Shown one piece after another: positions 1 through 7,603 of a stretch of 64,000 bases of DNA. The translations under genes and the position numbers were made by a program. A model generated the notes under the pieces. The model searched no databases. It was given only the letters and a program-made list of their open reading frames with translations, and was not told where the DNA came from. How positions within the stretch are numbered: the stretch's first letter is position 1; each line of letters opens with the position of its first letter. The DNA is from Pseudomonas sp. SST3. GTDB taxonomy: Bacteria > Pseudomonadota > Gammaproteobacteria > Pseudomonadales > Pseudomonadaceae. The stretch spans positions 1 through 64,000 of the forward strand of contig NZ_QORI02000007.1 of assembly GCF_003325755.1 (NCBI RefSeq), given 5' to 3'.

Positions 1-220
1 TCACCGATGCTTCAGCCGGTCGTTTAGGCGTAGCCCTCAATGGAACGAAAGCCGGCAACGCCGCTGGTGGCTGATCTCGGTAAAGCGGTAGCCACTTGCG
101 AATGACGTTGGCGTTGATGCCATGGCGTATGGCCACGCTGGAAACGCTAGCACCGGATTGCAGGCACTCCTGAACAACCTGGGCCTTGAACGGTTTGGGG
201 TAAGAGCTTCGTTGGCGCAT
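1..220 (-). mobile_element. IS66-family accessory transposase (TnpA/orfA-like), 3' end beyond window
   Basis: On the minus strand an open frame starts at ATG 220 and runs off the window edge, giving about 73 codons. The protein begins MRQRSSYPKPFKAQVVQE and contains a helix-turn-helix region (GASVSSVAIRHGINANVIRKW), the usual appearance of the small DNA-binding OrfA of IS66-type elements. Those elements also carry TnpB and a DDE transposase, which would lie outside the window to the left. The terminal sequence reads outward to about 319. Assignment is by recognition of the N-terminal pattern; whether the element is complete cannot be judged from here. Confidence 0.75.
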
Positions 221-319
221 GGAAATCCCGGCGATAAGGGCTATCGCGTCCGCTTAAAAAACGCGGACACCATCGCCCTTAATGCTGGAGTTCGGAAGGT
301 GAGTTGGCTGGACGCTTAC
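221..319 (-). repeat. IS66-type element end with terminal inverted repeat and leader hairpin
   Basis: Read on the minus strand, the element end begins GTAAGCGTCCAGCCAACTC at 319, which resembles IS66-family terminal repeats. Between this and the orfA start lies a nested hairpin: GTCCGC/GCGGAC inside AAGGGC/GCCCTT, about 232-282. The matching other terminus and target-site duplication are outside the window, so the exact boundary is inferred. Confidence 0.55.
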
Positions 320-354
320 GATAGAAGGAGCCGACCTGAGACGCAACGGAGTGC

Positions 355-373
355 CGCGAAGCGATGCTTCGCG
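355..373. repeat. Short perfect hairpin, 8-bp arms
   Basis: CGCGAAGC and GCTTCGCG flank a 3-nt loop between the IS end and the 3' end of the AraC-type gene. No T-run follows on either strand, so it is not a clear intrinsic terminator. It could still end the araC-type transcript or be an insertion scar. Confidence 0.4.
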
Positions 374-458
374 AGCAGAACACGCTGCGGGACCGAGTCT
401 AGAGAGAGGCTATGTGGCGGTATTGAACGATCGTGCAGCTTTGAGGAAGGGGCGACAA

Positions 459-1259
459 TTAGCAGCGTCGGAGCATCTCAAGCCACCGCGCCGGAGAGAT
501 TCCGTAAGCCTTTTTGAAATGTCGTGTCATATGGCTTTGGTCCGCGAACCCGACGTTGAAAGCCACATCGATCAATGGTTGCCCAAGCAGTAATTGTCGT
601 TTCACTTGATCTAAACGCCGCATCGTCAGATATCGATAGGGGCTCGTTCCATATAGCGCCCTGAAGTCACGAGACAGGCTCCAACGATCACGGCCGCTGG
701 CAGCTTCGAGCTCATCAAGCGAAATAGTGCTGTCCAGTGCGCTATGAATATATTCACGCGCCAGTTCAGCTGCACTGTAGTTAAGCGTACGTCGACGCTT
801 TCTTATGCCTGAAACTTGGGCAAGAGCATGCGCTAAATCGTAGATCGCATCCTCCTCCTCAAGCGGCTCGATCTCGCAATCCATGTCTTGCATCAGCGTC
901 TGGGTAGCTGCGTACAGACGTTGATCCCGTGAAATCCCGTCGGGTACAAACGGCAACGTGGTTCCGCCTAAGGCTTCCTGCAGCAGTGCGGGCTCGATAT
1001 ACAAGATTCGGTAGTGAAATCCATCCGTGCTACCTGCTTCACCGTCGTGCAATTCATCGGGATGGATGACGATTGTGCCGCCCGGCAGGCTGTGTTTCAT
1101 GCCGTCTCGATAACGGAAACTATGAACCCCCGCAAGGGTGCGACCGACTGCGTAGGTGTCGTGTCGGTGGGGCTCGAAACCAAAGCCGCCGAAGTACGCT
1201 TCCATACGCTCAAGCTTTGTTTGTGGGGCTCGTACTGCCCAATCCTCACCGGCCATCAT
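459..1259 (-). CDS. AraC-family transcriptional regulator
   Basis: A 266-residue protein with a cupin-type AraC ligand-binding N-terminal half (HRHDTYAVGRTLAGVHSF, then PGGTIVIHPDELHDG) and a C-terminal double helix-turn-helix (LDELEAASGRDRWSLSRDF, and IDVAFNVGFADQSHMTRHFK), ending in the family's GISPARW block. ATG 1259 was chosen because AGGAGC lies just upstream; ATG 1256 is equally possible, and the longer frame to 1307 adds unlikely sequence. It stands alone between an IS end and an integrase remnant, so its target is not given by neighbours; proteins of this kind often control amino-acid exporters or catabolic genes. A 7-bp palindrome sits 51 nt upstream. Ligand unknown. Confidence 0.85.
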   Translation of the reverse strand: MMAGEDWAVRAPQTKLERMEAYFGGFGFEPHRHDTYAVGRTLAGVHSFRYRDGMKHSLPGGTIVIHPDELHDGEAGSTDGFHYRILYIEPALLQEALGGTTLPFVPDGISRDQRLYAATQTLMQDMDCEIEPLEEEDAIYDLAHALAQVSGIRKRRRTLNYSAAELAREYIHSALDSTISLDELEAASGRDRWSLSRDFRALYGTSPYRYLTMRRLDQVKRQLLLGQPLIDVAFNVGFADQSHMTRHFKKAYGISPARWLEMLRRC

Positions 1260-1309
1260 CGTTGCTCCTAGATGCAGTGTTCGACGGGAGACCCAGCGCC
1301 GCGTCAACC

Positions 1310-1326
1310 GCTAACGGGCCGTTAGC
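1310..1326. promoter_or_regulatory. Palindrome upstream of the AraC-type gene (possible operator)
   Basis: GCTAACG-GGC-CGTTAGC is a perfect inverted repeat with 7-bp arms, 51 nt before the start codon of the AraC-type gene. It is placed where an autoregulatory or promoter-proximal site could be. There is no second copy nearby, so function is conjecture. Confidence 0.35.
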
Positions 1327-1359
1327 CCGACCCAGCCAATAGAACCGCCAACTGTGTGC

Positions 1360-1392
1360 AAAAAAAAGCGCGCAGCTTGAACTACGCGCCTC
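1360..1392 (-). terminator. Intrinsic terminator on the minus strand
   Basis: On the minus strand a GC-rich stem (AGGCGCG pairing with CGCGCTT, 12-nt loop) is followed by a run of eight T. It lies about 220 nt downstream of the integrase remnant and upstream of the AraC-type gene. It therefore ends transcription from the integrase side, or it is the 3' end of an unannotated small transcript. Confidence 0.6.
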
Positions 1393-1615
1393 TTGTACAG
1401 GCTGGCAAACCCTAGCACGGGCGATAAGGAGCCCCGTTGTAACAGAACTCACTTAGACACATCAGGAGGCTTCTGGCCTCGTCTATGTCAATTCTAAGCA
1501 TAACGACCAGATGATGGACAGCCGCGCAGTACGCGAACGCGTGTAAGCATTTTCCTACGGCCGGTGGATGTCTTTGGCCGTGCGCCGTGGGCCTTAGTCA
1601 TGGTTCGTGGCTGGT

Positions 1616-2146
1616 TTAGTATGGGCGCTTGCGCTTGCGTTCGTGCGGCGGCGCGGCCGGAGGTGTGCCTTGGCTGGTCCACATTTGCGGCCAAGCATGG
1701 CGATGGTGGTGGAGTGAGTAGCCCAGCTCGTTGCGCCCAGGGATCAGCAGCTCGTACTGCCGTGTAAAAACCTGGATAGCCTTAACGACCTTTACCGCTT
1801 GGGACGACAAAGGGACCGGATAGTCGGGCACGTCGGAGCCTTGAGCCCTAACTCTTTTGCGCAGCTGCTTGACCGCGCTCGCTGGGACTCTTCCGATTTT
1901 TCCCCAGGATCTACCCCGGCCGCCATTTTCCGCCGAGCCTTCCCGACGCAGCCGAGCTTCTTTCAGCGATACTTCCGGATAGGTGCCTAGCGAGACGCGC
2001 TGGGCCCTCCCACTCGCTCGGTATCGAAAATGCCAGTACTTATCTCCACGAGGATGGACAAACAAGGCCAGCCCGTCTCCATCTGAGACGGTGTACGCCC
2101 TCTCACTGGGCTTGGCTTGGCGTACAGCCGTATCGGTCAGTGCCAT
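1616..2146 (-). pseudogene. Tyrosine-type integrase remnant with internal deletion
   Basis: The first 65 or so residues (MALTDTAVRQAKPSERAYTV, then GLALFVHPRGDKYWHFRYR and SLGTYPEVSLKEARLRR) are a typical N-terminal arm-binding domain (DUF4102) of P4-like integrases. After about residue 68 the sequence becomes non-homologous, then briefly resembles a C-terminal catalytic segment (VPLSSQAVKVVKAI) before losing similarity. The catalytic R..HxxR..Y residues are missing and the length of 176 residues is under half of the family's roughly 400. The gene lies at the 3' side of tRNA-Leu, the usual place for such integrases, and reads away from the tRNA. The start ATG 2146 follows a GGGAG. Inactive remnant of a genomic island. 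Confidence 0.85.
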
Positions 2147-2248
2147 GTGTACATCTCCCGAAACTCGAATTCGTGATGTACACATTTATGTACCTAAATA
2201 TCGGCGCTGGTACAAGGCGTTGTGAGTCCGGCTGATAATCTTCAGGCA

Positions 2249-2275
2249 CAAAAAAGCCCCTATTACGGGGCTTTC
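2249..2275 (-). terminator. Terminator of the tRNA operon
   Basis: On the minus strand AAAGCCCC-GTAATA-GGGGCTTTTTT forms an 8-bp stem followed by T, about 43 nt past the 3' end of tRNA-Leu. It is appropriately placed to end the tRNA transcript. Confidence 0.75.
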
Positions 2276-2317
2276 AGGGATTTCCGATTCCTCCAGAGAG
2301 GTCTCGAAATCATGTGA

Positions 2318-2402
2318 TGGTGCGGACGGAGAGACTCGAACTCTCACACCTTGCGGCGCCAGAACCTAAATCTGGTGTGTCTACCAATTTCACCACGTCC
2401 GC
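2318..2402 (-). tRNA. tRNA-Leu (anticodon TAG)
   Basis: An 85-nt type II tRNA with encoded CCA. The acceptor stem GCGGACG pairs with CGTCCGC, the discriminator is A, and the anticodon stem CCAGA/TCTGG encloses loop TTTAGGT, giving anticodon TAG. The T-arm GAGAGTTCGAGTCTCTC (stem GAGAG/CTCTC) and a long variable arm (GCCGCAAGGT region) are as expected for leucine. It is the last gene of the tRNA operon and borders the integrase remnant, so its 3' end is the likely past attachment site. Confidence 0.95.
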
Positions 2403-2416
2403 AAACTTTTAAACGA

Positions 2417-2441
2417 AAACGCCAGGCACTGCCTGGCGTTT
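2417..2441. repeat. Perfect hairpin between tRNA-His and tRNA-Leu
   Basis: AAACGCCAGGC and GCCTGGCGTTT form an 11-bp stem with a 3-nt loop. On the minus strand it is followed by TTCGTTT. It may be a partial terminator or a processing signal between the two tRNAs. Confidence 0.6.
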
Positions 2442-2448
2442 CGGAATA

Positions 2449-2524
2449 TGGGGTGGACGATGGGGTTCGAACCCACGACCGCAGGAGCCACAATCCTGTG
2501 CTCTACCAACTGAGCTACGCCCAC
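2449..2524 (-). tRNA. tRNA-His (anticodon GTG)
   Basis: A 76-nt cloverleaf with encoded CCA. Acceptor GTGGGCG pairs with CGTCCAC (one G-T pair), discriminator C. Anticodon arm AGGATTGTGGCTCCT gives GTG. The base preceding the 5' end is G on the minus strand (position 2525), supplying the G-1 required for histidine identity. Confidence 0.95.
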
Positions 2525-2555
2525 CATATTGCCTTGCTTATGCCAGAGCCCTTAA

Positions 2556-2632
2556 TGGCGCACCCGGCAGGACTCGAACCTGCGACCATCCGCTTAGAAG
2601 GCGGATGCTCTATCCAGCTGAGCTACGGGCGC
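2556..2632 (-). tRNA. tRNA-Arg (anticodon TCT)
   Basis: A 77-nt tRNA with encoded CCA. Acceptor GCGCCCG pairs with CGGGTGC (one G-T pair), discriminator G. Anticodon stem CCGCC/(A)GCGG with loop CTTCTAA gives TCT. It is the first gene of the Arg-His-Leu cluster next to folD, the same order I recall from other Pseudomonas. Confidence 0.95.
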
Positions 2633-2903
2633 TTTTATCTGCATCCTATCTGAGCGCAGACTTCAAGCTCCAGCCAATGAAGATCTTGACCTTCAAAAGC
2701 CGTCTTACCCAGCAGCAAGCTGTGCTCGACAAGCGGGGCGAATCTTAATGGCCTGCCCGCATGTCGTCAACACCAAAACCGAAAAAAATTCAGCCAGGTA
2801 AAGGAGTTACGGGAATCGATCGTCGCATCGCCTTTGCCAGACGCTGCCACCGTGCGAGAATGCGCGTCCTTTTTCAATCCTTCTCCATGGTTAATCACGC
2901 GTC

Positions 2904-3758
2904 ATGACCGCAAAACTGATCGACGGTAAACAGATTGCCGCCAATATCCGCCAGCAGATAGCCGGCCGGGTTGCCGAGCGATCTCGGCAAGGTCTTCGGG
3001 TGCCGGGGCTGGCAGTGATCCTAGTGGGCAAGGACCCGGCCTCTCAAGTCTATGTGGCACACAAGCGCAAGGACTGCGAGGAAGTCGGGTTCAAGTCCAT
3101 TGCCCATGATTTGCCGGCGGCGACCAGCCAGACGGAGCTGTTGGCCCTTATCGATCAGCTCAATGATGATCCGCTTATCGACGGCATCCTTGTGCAGCTT
3201 CCCTTACCCAAGCATCTGGACGCTTCGCAGCTGCTGGAGCGCATCCGTCCGGACAAGGATGTGGATGGCTTTCACCCCTACAACATTGGCCGTCTTGCAC
3301 AGCGTATGCCTTTGCTCCGCCCTTGCACGCCGAAGGGCATCATGGCGCTGCTCGAAAGCACTGGCGTAGACCTTCACGGGCTTAACGCGGTGGTTGTCGG
3401 TGCATCCAATATCGTCGGACGGCCGATGGCGCTGGAGCTGCTGCTAGCTGGTTGCACGACCACCGTCACCCACCGATTCACCAATGACCTGGCCGATCAC
3501 GTCAAGCGTGCCGACCTGATCGTGGTCGCAACAGGGATTACCGGCCTGGTAAAAGGCGACTGGATCAAGGAAGGCGCTATTGTCATCGATGTTGGAATCA
3601 ACAGGCAGGCCGATGGCAAGCTGGTTGGCGATGTCGAATTCGACGTAGCAGCCAAGCGTGCCAGCTGGATTACGCCAGTACCCGGCGGGGTTGGCCCGAT
3701 GACCCGAGCCTGTCTGCTGGAAAATACGCTGCACGCGGCGGAGTATTTGCACAAATAG
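2904..3758 (+). CDS. folD: Bifunctional methylenetetrahydrofolate dehydrogenase / methenyltetrahydrofolate cyclohydrolase
   Basis: A cytosolic homodimer that interconverts 5,10-methylene-, 5,10-methenyl- and 10-formyl-tetrahydrofolate with NADP, supplying one-carbon units for purines and formyl-Met. The 284-residue length is standard. The substrate-site motifs are visible: [11 protein letters not shown] (Tyr50, Lys54), [10 protein letters not shown] (93-102), DVDGFHPYN. The NADP-binding loop [17 protein letters not shown] and the C-terminal [11 protein letters not shown] signature are also present. The ATG at 2904 sits in GCGTCATGACC with a weak ribosome site. It is monocistronic, diverging from the tRNA operon, and ends in a strong hairpin. 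Confidence 0.98.
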   Translation: MTAKLIDGKQIAANIRQQIAGRVAERSRQGLRVPGLAVILVGKDPASQVYVAHKRKDCEEVGFKSIAHDLPAATSQTELLALIDQLNDDPLIDGILVQLPLPKHLDASQLLERIRPDKDVDGFHPYNIGRLAQRMPLLRPCTPKGIMALLESTGVDLHGLNAVVVGASNIVGRPMALELLLAGCTTTVTHRFTNDLADHVKRADLIVVATGITGLVKGDWIKEGAIVIDVGINRQADGKLVGDVEFDVAAKRASWITPVPGGVGPMTRACLLENTLHAAEYLHK

Positions 3759-3803
3759 TCTGAGTCGAGGCTGGATAGCCACCATGCTCTCAACTCATTG
3801 CTA

Positions 3804-3835
3804 ATAGAAACGGCACCCTCAGGTGCCGTTTCTAT
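3804..3835. terminator. Bidirectional terminator between folD and the ABC importer operon
   Basis: A perfect 14-bp inverted repeat (ATAGAAACGGCACC / GGTGCCGTTTCTAT) with a 4-nt loop and T-rich flanks on the folD side. It lies between convergent genes and can serve both. Confidence 0.8.
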
Positions 3836-3894
3836 TTAGCGCTTTCAAAAGCATCTGAACTTAGCGGTCCTGCTCCCAGGACTTGATCAGCTCG

Positions 3895-5601
3895 TCATAG
3901 CTGACAGTCTGGCCCTGAGGCTTTTCGTTCTCCAGGTTTGGGTTTCGGCGAGCCGGGCTGGCTCAGCCAGTATTCTGGATCACGTGGCTCGTTGAGCTTA
4001 GGTCCGCATTTGGGCTGTACATTGGCCCGCTCCAGTCGCGCCATCATGGTGTCCTGCGCTTCGGCTAGACCGTCCAGCGCTTCCTGAGGCGTCTTGTCGC
4101 CGCTGGCCGCTTCGGCGATGTATTGCCACCAGAGCTGCGCCAGGCGCGGATAATCCGGGACGTTGGTTCCGGTAGGTGTCCACTGAACTCGGGCAGGGCT
4201 GCGGTAGAACTCGACCAGCCCACCGAGTTTCGGCGCCGCTTCAGTCATCGCATCGGAGTTGATGTCAGACTCGCGAATTGGCGTCAGCCCAACCAGCGTT
4301 TTCTTCAACGACACGGTTTTCGCGACGGTGAACTGCGCATAAAGCCACGCAGCCAGACGACGTTTCTCAGGTGTGGACTCCAGAAAGGTCCAGGAACCGG
4401 CATCCTGATAGCCGAGCTTCATGCCCTCCTCCCAGTACGGCCCTTTGGGCGACGGCGCCATCCGCCACTTAGGTGTGCCATCCTCGTTGACCACCGGCAG
4501 GCCCGGTTTGGTCATATCGGCAGTGAAGGCGGTGTACCAGAATATCTGCTGGGCAATGTTGCCCTGCGCTGGAACCGGACCGGACTCAGAAAACGTCATA
4601 CCCTGAGCCTCACGCGGTGCGTACTCACGCATCCAGTCGACATATTTCTGTGTCGCATAGACCGCCGCTGGCCCATTGGTTGCACCGCCGCGGGCAACGC
4701 TCGATCCGACCGGATGGCAATCCTCGACGCGAATGCCCCACTCATCTACGGGTAAGCCATTTGGCAACCCTTTGTCGCCAGCACCCGCCATGGAGAACCA
4801 GGCATCTGTGAAGCGCCAGCCTAGCGATGGGTCTTTCTTGCCATAGTCCATATGGCCATAGACGCGCTCGCCGTCGATCTCCTTGACGTGCTTGCTGAAG
4901 AACTCGGCAATGTCCTCATAAGCGGACCAGTTCACTGGCACACCGAGCTCATAGCCATAGCGTTCCTTGAACTGCTGCTTCAGCTCGGGGCGTTCGAACC
5001 AGTCAGCTCGGAACCAATACAAGTTGGCGAACTGCTGTACCGGCAGCTGATAGATCTTGCCGTCAGGCCCGGTGGTGAACGAGATTCCGATGAAGTCATC
5101 CAGATCGAGCGTTGGCAGCGTGTAATCCTTGGCTTCGCTCTCAATCATGTCGCTGATCGCAACTGCCTTTCCGTAGCGGAAATGCGTGCCAATCAAGTCG
5201 GAATCATTGATATAGCCGTCATAGATGTTCTTGCCGGACTGCATTTGCGTCTGCAGTTTTTCGACAACATCGCCCTCCTGCATCAGGTCATGCCGCAGGC
5301 GAATGCCGGTGATTTCGCTGAACGCCCGGGCCAGGGTCTTGGACTCATATTCATGGGTGGTGATGGTTTCCGACGCGACATTGATCTCCATTCCGCGGAA
5401 GGGCTCGGCAGCCTTGATGAACCAGCGCAACTCCTCCATCTGTTGTTCCGGCGACAGCGTCGATGGGTTGAATTCCGATTCGATCCATTTCTTTGCCGCA
5501 TCTTCATAGGTATCGGCCCACGCCGTACCTGCCAAGCCGGACAACGTCAGCAGGGCCGTGAGCGCCATGCCATGTCGGGTGTTGTTTTTATTCTCGAACA
5601 T
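3895..5601 (-). CDS. Periplasmic substrate-binding protein of a glycerol-type ABC importer, C-terminus frameshifted
   Basis: A GlpV-like solute-binding protein that would deliver a polyol or sugar to the permease pair encoded upstream in the same operon. ATG 5601 follows an excellent AAGGAGG. Residues 1-30 form a Sec signal peptide (MALTALLTLSGLAGTAWA, cut before DTYED). The body (about 540 residues) has the group's features: FRGMEINVASETITTHEYES, NIYDGYINDSDLIGTHFRYG, KCGPKLNEPRDPEYW. The frame ends early at 3895 in an unrelated tail (KASGPDCQL). In the other frame the sequence continues ENEKPQGQTVSYDELIKSWE to a stop at 3861, which looks like the true family C-terminus. An extra G near 3934-3935 would explain this. 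The substrate is inferred from operon similarity only. Confidence 0.85.
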   Translation of the reverse strand: MFENKNNTRHGMALTALLTLSGLAGTAWADTYEDAAKKWIESEFNPSTLSPEQQMEELRWFIKAAEPFRGMEINVASETITTHEYESKTLARAFSEITGIRLRHDLMQEGDVVEKLQTQMQSGKNIYDGYINDSDLIGTHFRYGKAVAISDMIESEAKDYTLPTLDLDDFIGISFTTGPDGKIYQLPVQQFANLYWFRADWFERPELKQQFKERYGYELGVPVNWSAYEDIAEFFSKHVKEIDGERVYGHMDYGKKDPSLGWRFTDAWFSMAGAGDKGLPNGLPVDEWGIRVEDCHPVGSSVARGGATNGPAAVYATQKYVDWMREYAPREAQGMTFSESGPVPAQGNIAQQIFWYTAFTADMTKPGLPVVNEDGTPKWRMAPSPKGPYWEEGMKLGYQDAGSWTFLESTPEKRRLAAWLYAQFTVAKTVSLKKTLVGLTPIRESDINSDAMTEAAPKLGGLVEFYRSPARVQWTPTGTNVPDYPRLAQLWWQYIAEAASGDKTPQEALDGLAEAQDTMMARLERANVQPKCGPKLNEPRDPEYWLSQPGSPKPKPGERKASGPDCQL

Positions 5602-5642
5602 AAACACCTCCTTTGGGTTTTTCGGAGGGATGAGCTGCGAGC

Positions 5643-5915
5643 TCAACCCCAGCGCATCACTGCAAACAACCAGACGAGAGATAGCGCGGACGCTATCCAG
5701 ATGCTCCAGTCGGTCAGTCCTATCAGCAGAAGATGCCAATAGGCGCTGCCCAGAAGTCCAATGAACAACCGATCGCCGCGCGTGGTGACGATGGGCAGGA
5801 AGCCTTTGCGTGGGACACAGGGCCGCCTCAGCTCCCATGCGCTCATCAGCGTCAGCATCAGACCGATGACCGCGAAAAACACTGCGGTCGGAGTGGTCCA
5901 GGCCATCCAGTTCAT
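5643..5915 (-). CDS. DUF2160 small membrane protein (GlpU-like)
   Basis: A 90-residue protein with two or three hydrophobic segments (PTAVFFAVIGLMLTLMSAW, then GLLGSAYWHLLLIGL and IWIASALSLVWLFAV). It matches the DUF2160 proteins that sit between permease and binding-protein genes in Rhizobium-type glpSTPQUV operons. It starts 10 nt after the preceding permease gene, so it is cotranscribed. The molecular role is not known; association with the transporter is by consistent gene order. Confidence 0.8.
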   Translation of the reverse strand: MNWMAWTTPTAVFFAVIGLMLTLMSAWELRRPCVPRKGFLPIVTTRGDRLFIGLLGSAYWHLLLIGLTDWSIWIASALSLVWLFAVMRWG

Positions 5916-5925
5916 GTGCTATCTC

Positions 5926-6726
5926 CTATACCCGACCCAGGGCGAAGCCCTTGGCCACGTGATTGCGGACGAACCAGATCACCAGCATGCCGGGAAGAAT
6001 AGTCAGCACACCGGCGGCCGCCAGCACGCCCCAGTCGATCCCAGAAGCCGAAACGGTACGAGTCATCACCGAGACAATGGGTTTGGCGTCGACCGAGGTC
6101 AGCGTGCGGGCCAGCAACAGCTCAACCCAGGAAAACATGAAGCAGAAGAACGCCGTCACACCAATGCCCGAGCCAGTCAGCGGAATGAAAATTTTCACGA
6201 AGAACTTGGGAAAGCTGTAGCCGTCGATGTAGGCCGTCTCATCGATTTCCTTCGGCACGCCCGACATGAAACCTTCGAGAATCCATACCGCCAGGGGCAC
6301 GTTGAACAGGCAATGGGCCAAGGCCACTGCGATATGCGTATCGAACAAGCCGATTGATGAGTAAAGCTGAAAGAAAGGCAGCAGAAACACTGCCGGCGGA
6401 GCCATCCGGTTGGTCAGCAGCCAGAAAAACAGGTGCTTGTCACCGAGAAAGCGGAAGCGGGAAAACGCGTATGCGGCAGGCAATGCCACGGCCAGCGAAA
6501 TGATCGTGTTCAAGCACACGTAGTACAGCGAGTTGATATAGCCGCTGTACCAGCTGCGATCGGTAAAGATCACTTTGTAGTTGTCAAACGTGAGGTCCCG
6601 AGGCCAGAGCGTCAGTCCGCCGAGAATTTCAGTATTGCTCTTGAACGACATGTTGATGAGCCAGTAGATCGGCACCATCAGAAAGGCGATATAGAGGATC
6701 AGTACCACTCGCTTGCGCAGGTTCAT
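5926..6726 (-). CDS. ABC importer inner-membrane permease (GlpQ/MalG-type)
   Basis: A six-helix permease of the MalG/UgpE type, 266 residues from ATG 6726, which follows GAGGGC; the frame also extends to 6756 but overlaps the preceding gene. The EAA loop that contacts the ATPases is seen as EIDETAYIDGYSFPKFFVKI around residues 170-190. Neighbours are the second permease (upstream, 13 nt gap) and the DUF2160 gene (downstream). It forms the transmembrane pore with the adjacent permease. Confidence 0.9.
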   Translation of the reverse strand: MNLRKRVVLILYIAFLMVPIYWLINMSFKSNTEILGGLTLWPRDLTFDNYKVIFTDRSWYSGYINSLYYVCLNTIISLAVALPAAYAFSRFRFLGDKHLFFWLLTNRMAPPAVFLLPFFQLYSSIGLFDTHIAVALAHCLFNVPLAVWILEGFMSGVPKEIDETAYIDGYSFPKFFVKIFIPLTGSGIGVTAFFCFMFSWVELLLARTLTSVDAKPIVSVMTRTVSASGIDWGVLAAAGVLTILPGMLVIWFVRNHVAKGFALGRV

Positions 6727-6739
6727 CAGCGTGCCCTCT

Positions 6740-7603
6740 TCATTTCTGGTCGCCATGGGTCATGGCCGTATAAAACAGCCATGACACCAGCAAAATGATC
6801 AGGAAGTAGATCAACGAGAACGCCGCCGCCGGGCCCAGATCGAACTGCCCCACCGCCATTTTGGTCAACGTCTGACTGAGGAATGTGGTGGCATTGCCCG
6901 GCCCGCCGCCGGTGAGTACGAACGGCTCGGTATAAATCATGAAGCTGTCCATAAAGCGCAGCATCACGGCGATCAACAGAACGCTCTTGAGCTTGGGCAA
7001 TTGAATGTAGCGGAAGACCGCCCAGGCCGATGCCCTGTCGATACGTGCGGCTTGATAGTAGGCGTCCGGGATCGCTCGCAAGCCGGAGTAGCACAGCAGC
7101 GCGACCAACGAAGTCCAATGCCATACATCCATCACCAGCACCGTGACCCAGGCATCCCGAGTATTGGATGCGTAGTTGTAGTCAATGCCTAGTTCGCGAA
7201 GGCTGTAACCCAGCAGGCCGATGTCGGCGCGTCCGAAGATCTGCCAAATCGTCCCGACAACGTTCCAAGGTATCAATAGCGGAATCGCCATCACGATCAG
7301 GCAGAGAGAGGCCCAGCGACCACGGGTCGGCATCGTCAGCGCGACCGCGATGCCCAGCGGAATTTCGATCAGCAGGACGCAGCCGGAAAAGATGAACTGC
7401 CGCAACAGCGAATCATGCAGGCGAGGGTCATGAAGGATCTGGCGATACCAGTCTGCGCCGACAAAAAAGCGCGTCGAGGAATCAAAGATGTCCTGAACCG
7501 AGTAATTCACCACGGTCATCATCGGTAGGATGGCGCTGAAGGCGACCAGCAGAAACACAGGCAATACCAGCCACCACGCGCGATTGTTCTGGATCTTGGT
7601 CAT
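6740..7603 (-). CDS. ABC importer inner-membrane permease (GlpP/MalF-type)
   Basis: A 287-residue permease with an N-terminal helix (WWLVLPVFLLVAFSAILPM) and the binding-protein-dependent transport fold. Its EAA-like loop is YYQAARIDRASAWAVFRYI. Its ATG overlaps the stop of the upstream ATPase gene by 4 nt (ATGA at 7600-7603), indicating translational coupling. It pairs with the downstream permease as a heterodimeric channel. Family assignment is secure; the substrate is inferred. Confidence 0.9.
   Translation of the reverse strand: MTKIQNNRAWWLVLPVFLLVAFSAILPMMTVVNYSVQDIFDSSTRFFVGADWYRQILHDPRLHDSLLRQFIFSGCVLLIEIPLGIAVALTMPTRGRWASLCLIVMAIPLLIPWNVVGTIWQIFGRADIGLLGYSLRELGIDYNYASNTRDAWVTVLVMDVWHWTSLVALLCYSGLRAIPDAYYQAARIDRASAWAVFRYIQLPKLKSVLLIAVMLRFMDSFMIYTEPFVLTGGGPGNATTFLSQTLTKMAVGQFDLGPAAAFSLIYFLIILLVSWLFYTAMTHGDQK

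Larger units (their letters stand above)
1260..1615. other. Intergenic region without a recognised gene
   Basis: About 356 bp between the AraC-type gene and the integrase remnant. Besides the palindrome and terminator listed separately, the minus strand has TTGACA near 1490, but no good -10 follows at standard spacing. The short frames here have no recognisable protein pattern. It is most likely decayed island DNA. Confidence 0.5.

Noticed and set aside
1246..1452. 68-codon frame upstream of the AraC gene
   Set aside because: It crosses a strong terminator and overlaps the AraC start region; no homology pattern.
2351..2653. 100-codon open frame across the tRNA genes
   Set aside because: The translated sequence comes from tRNA genes read in reverse; no protein is expected.
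4852..5742. 296-codon open frame antisense to the binding protein
   Set aside because: It mirrors the conserved binding-protein gene and extends over its start region; no motif.
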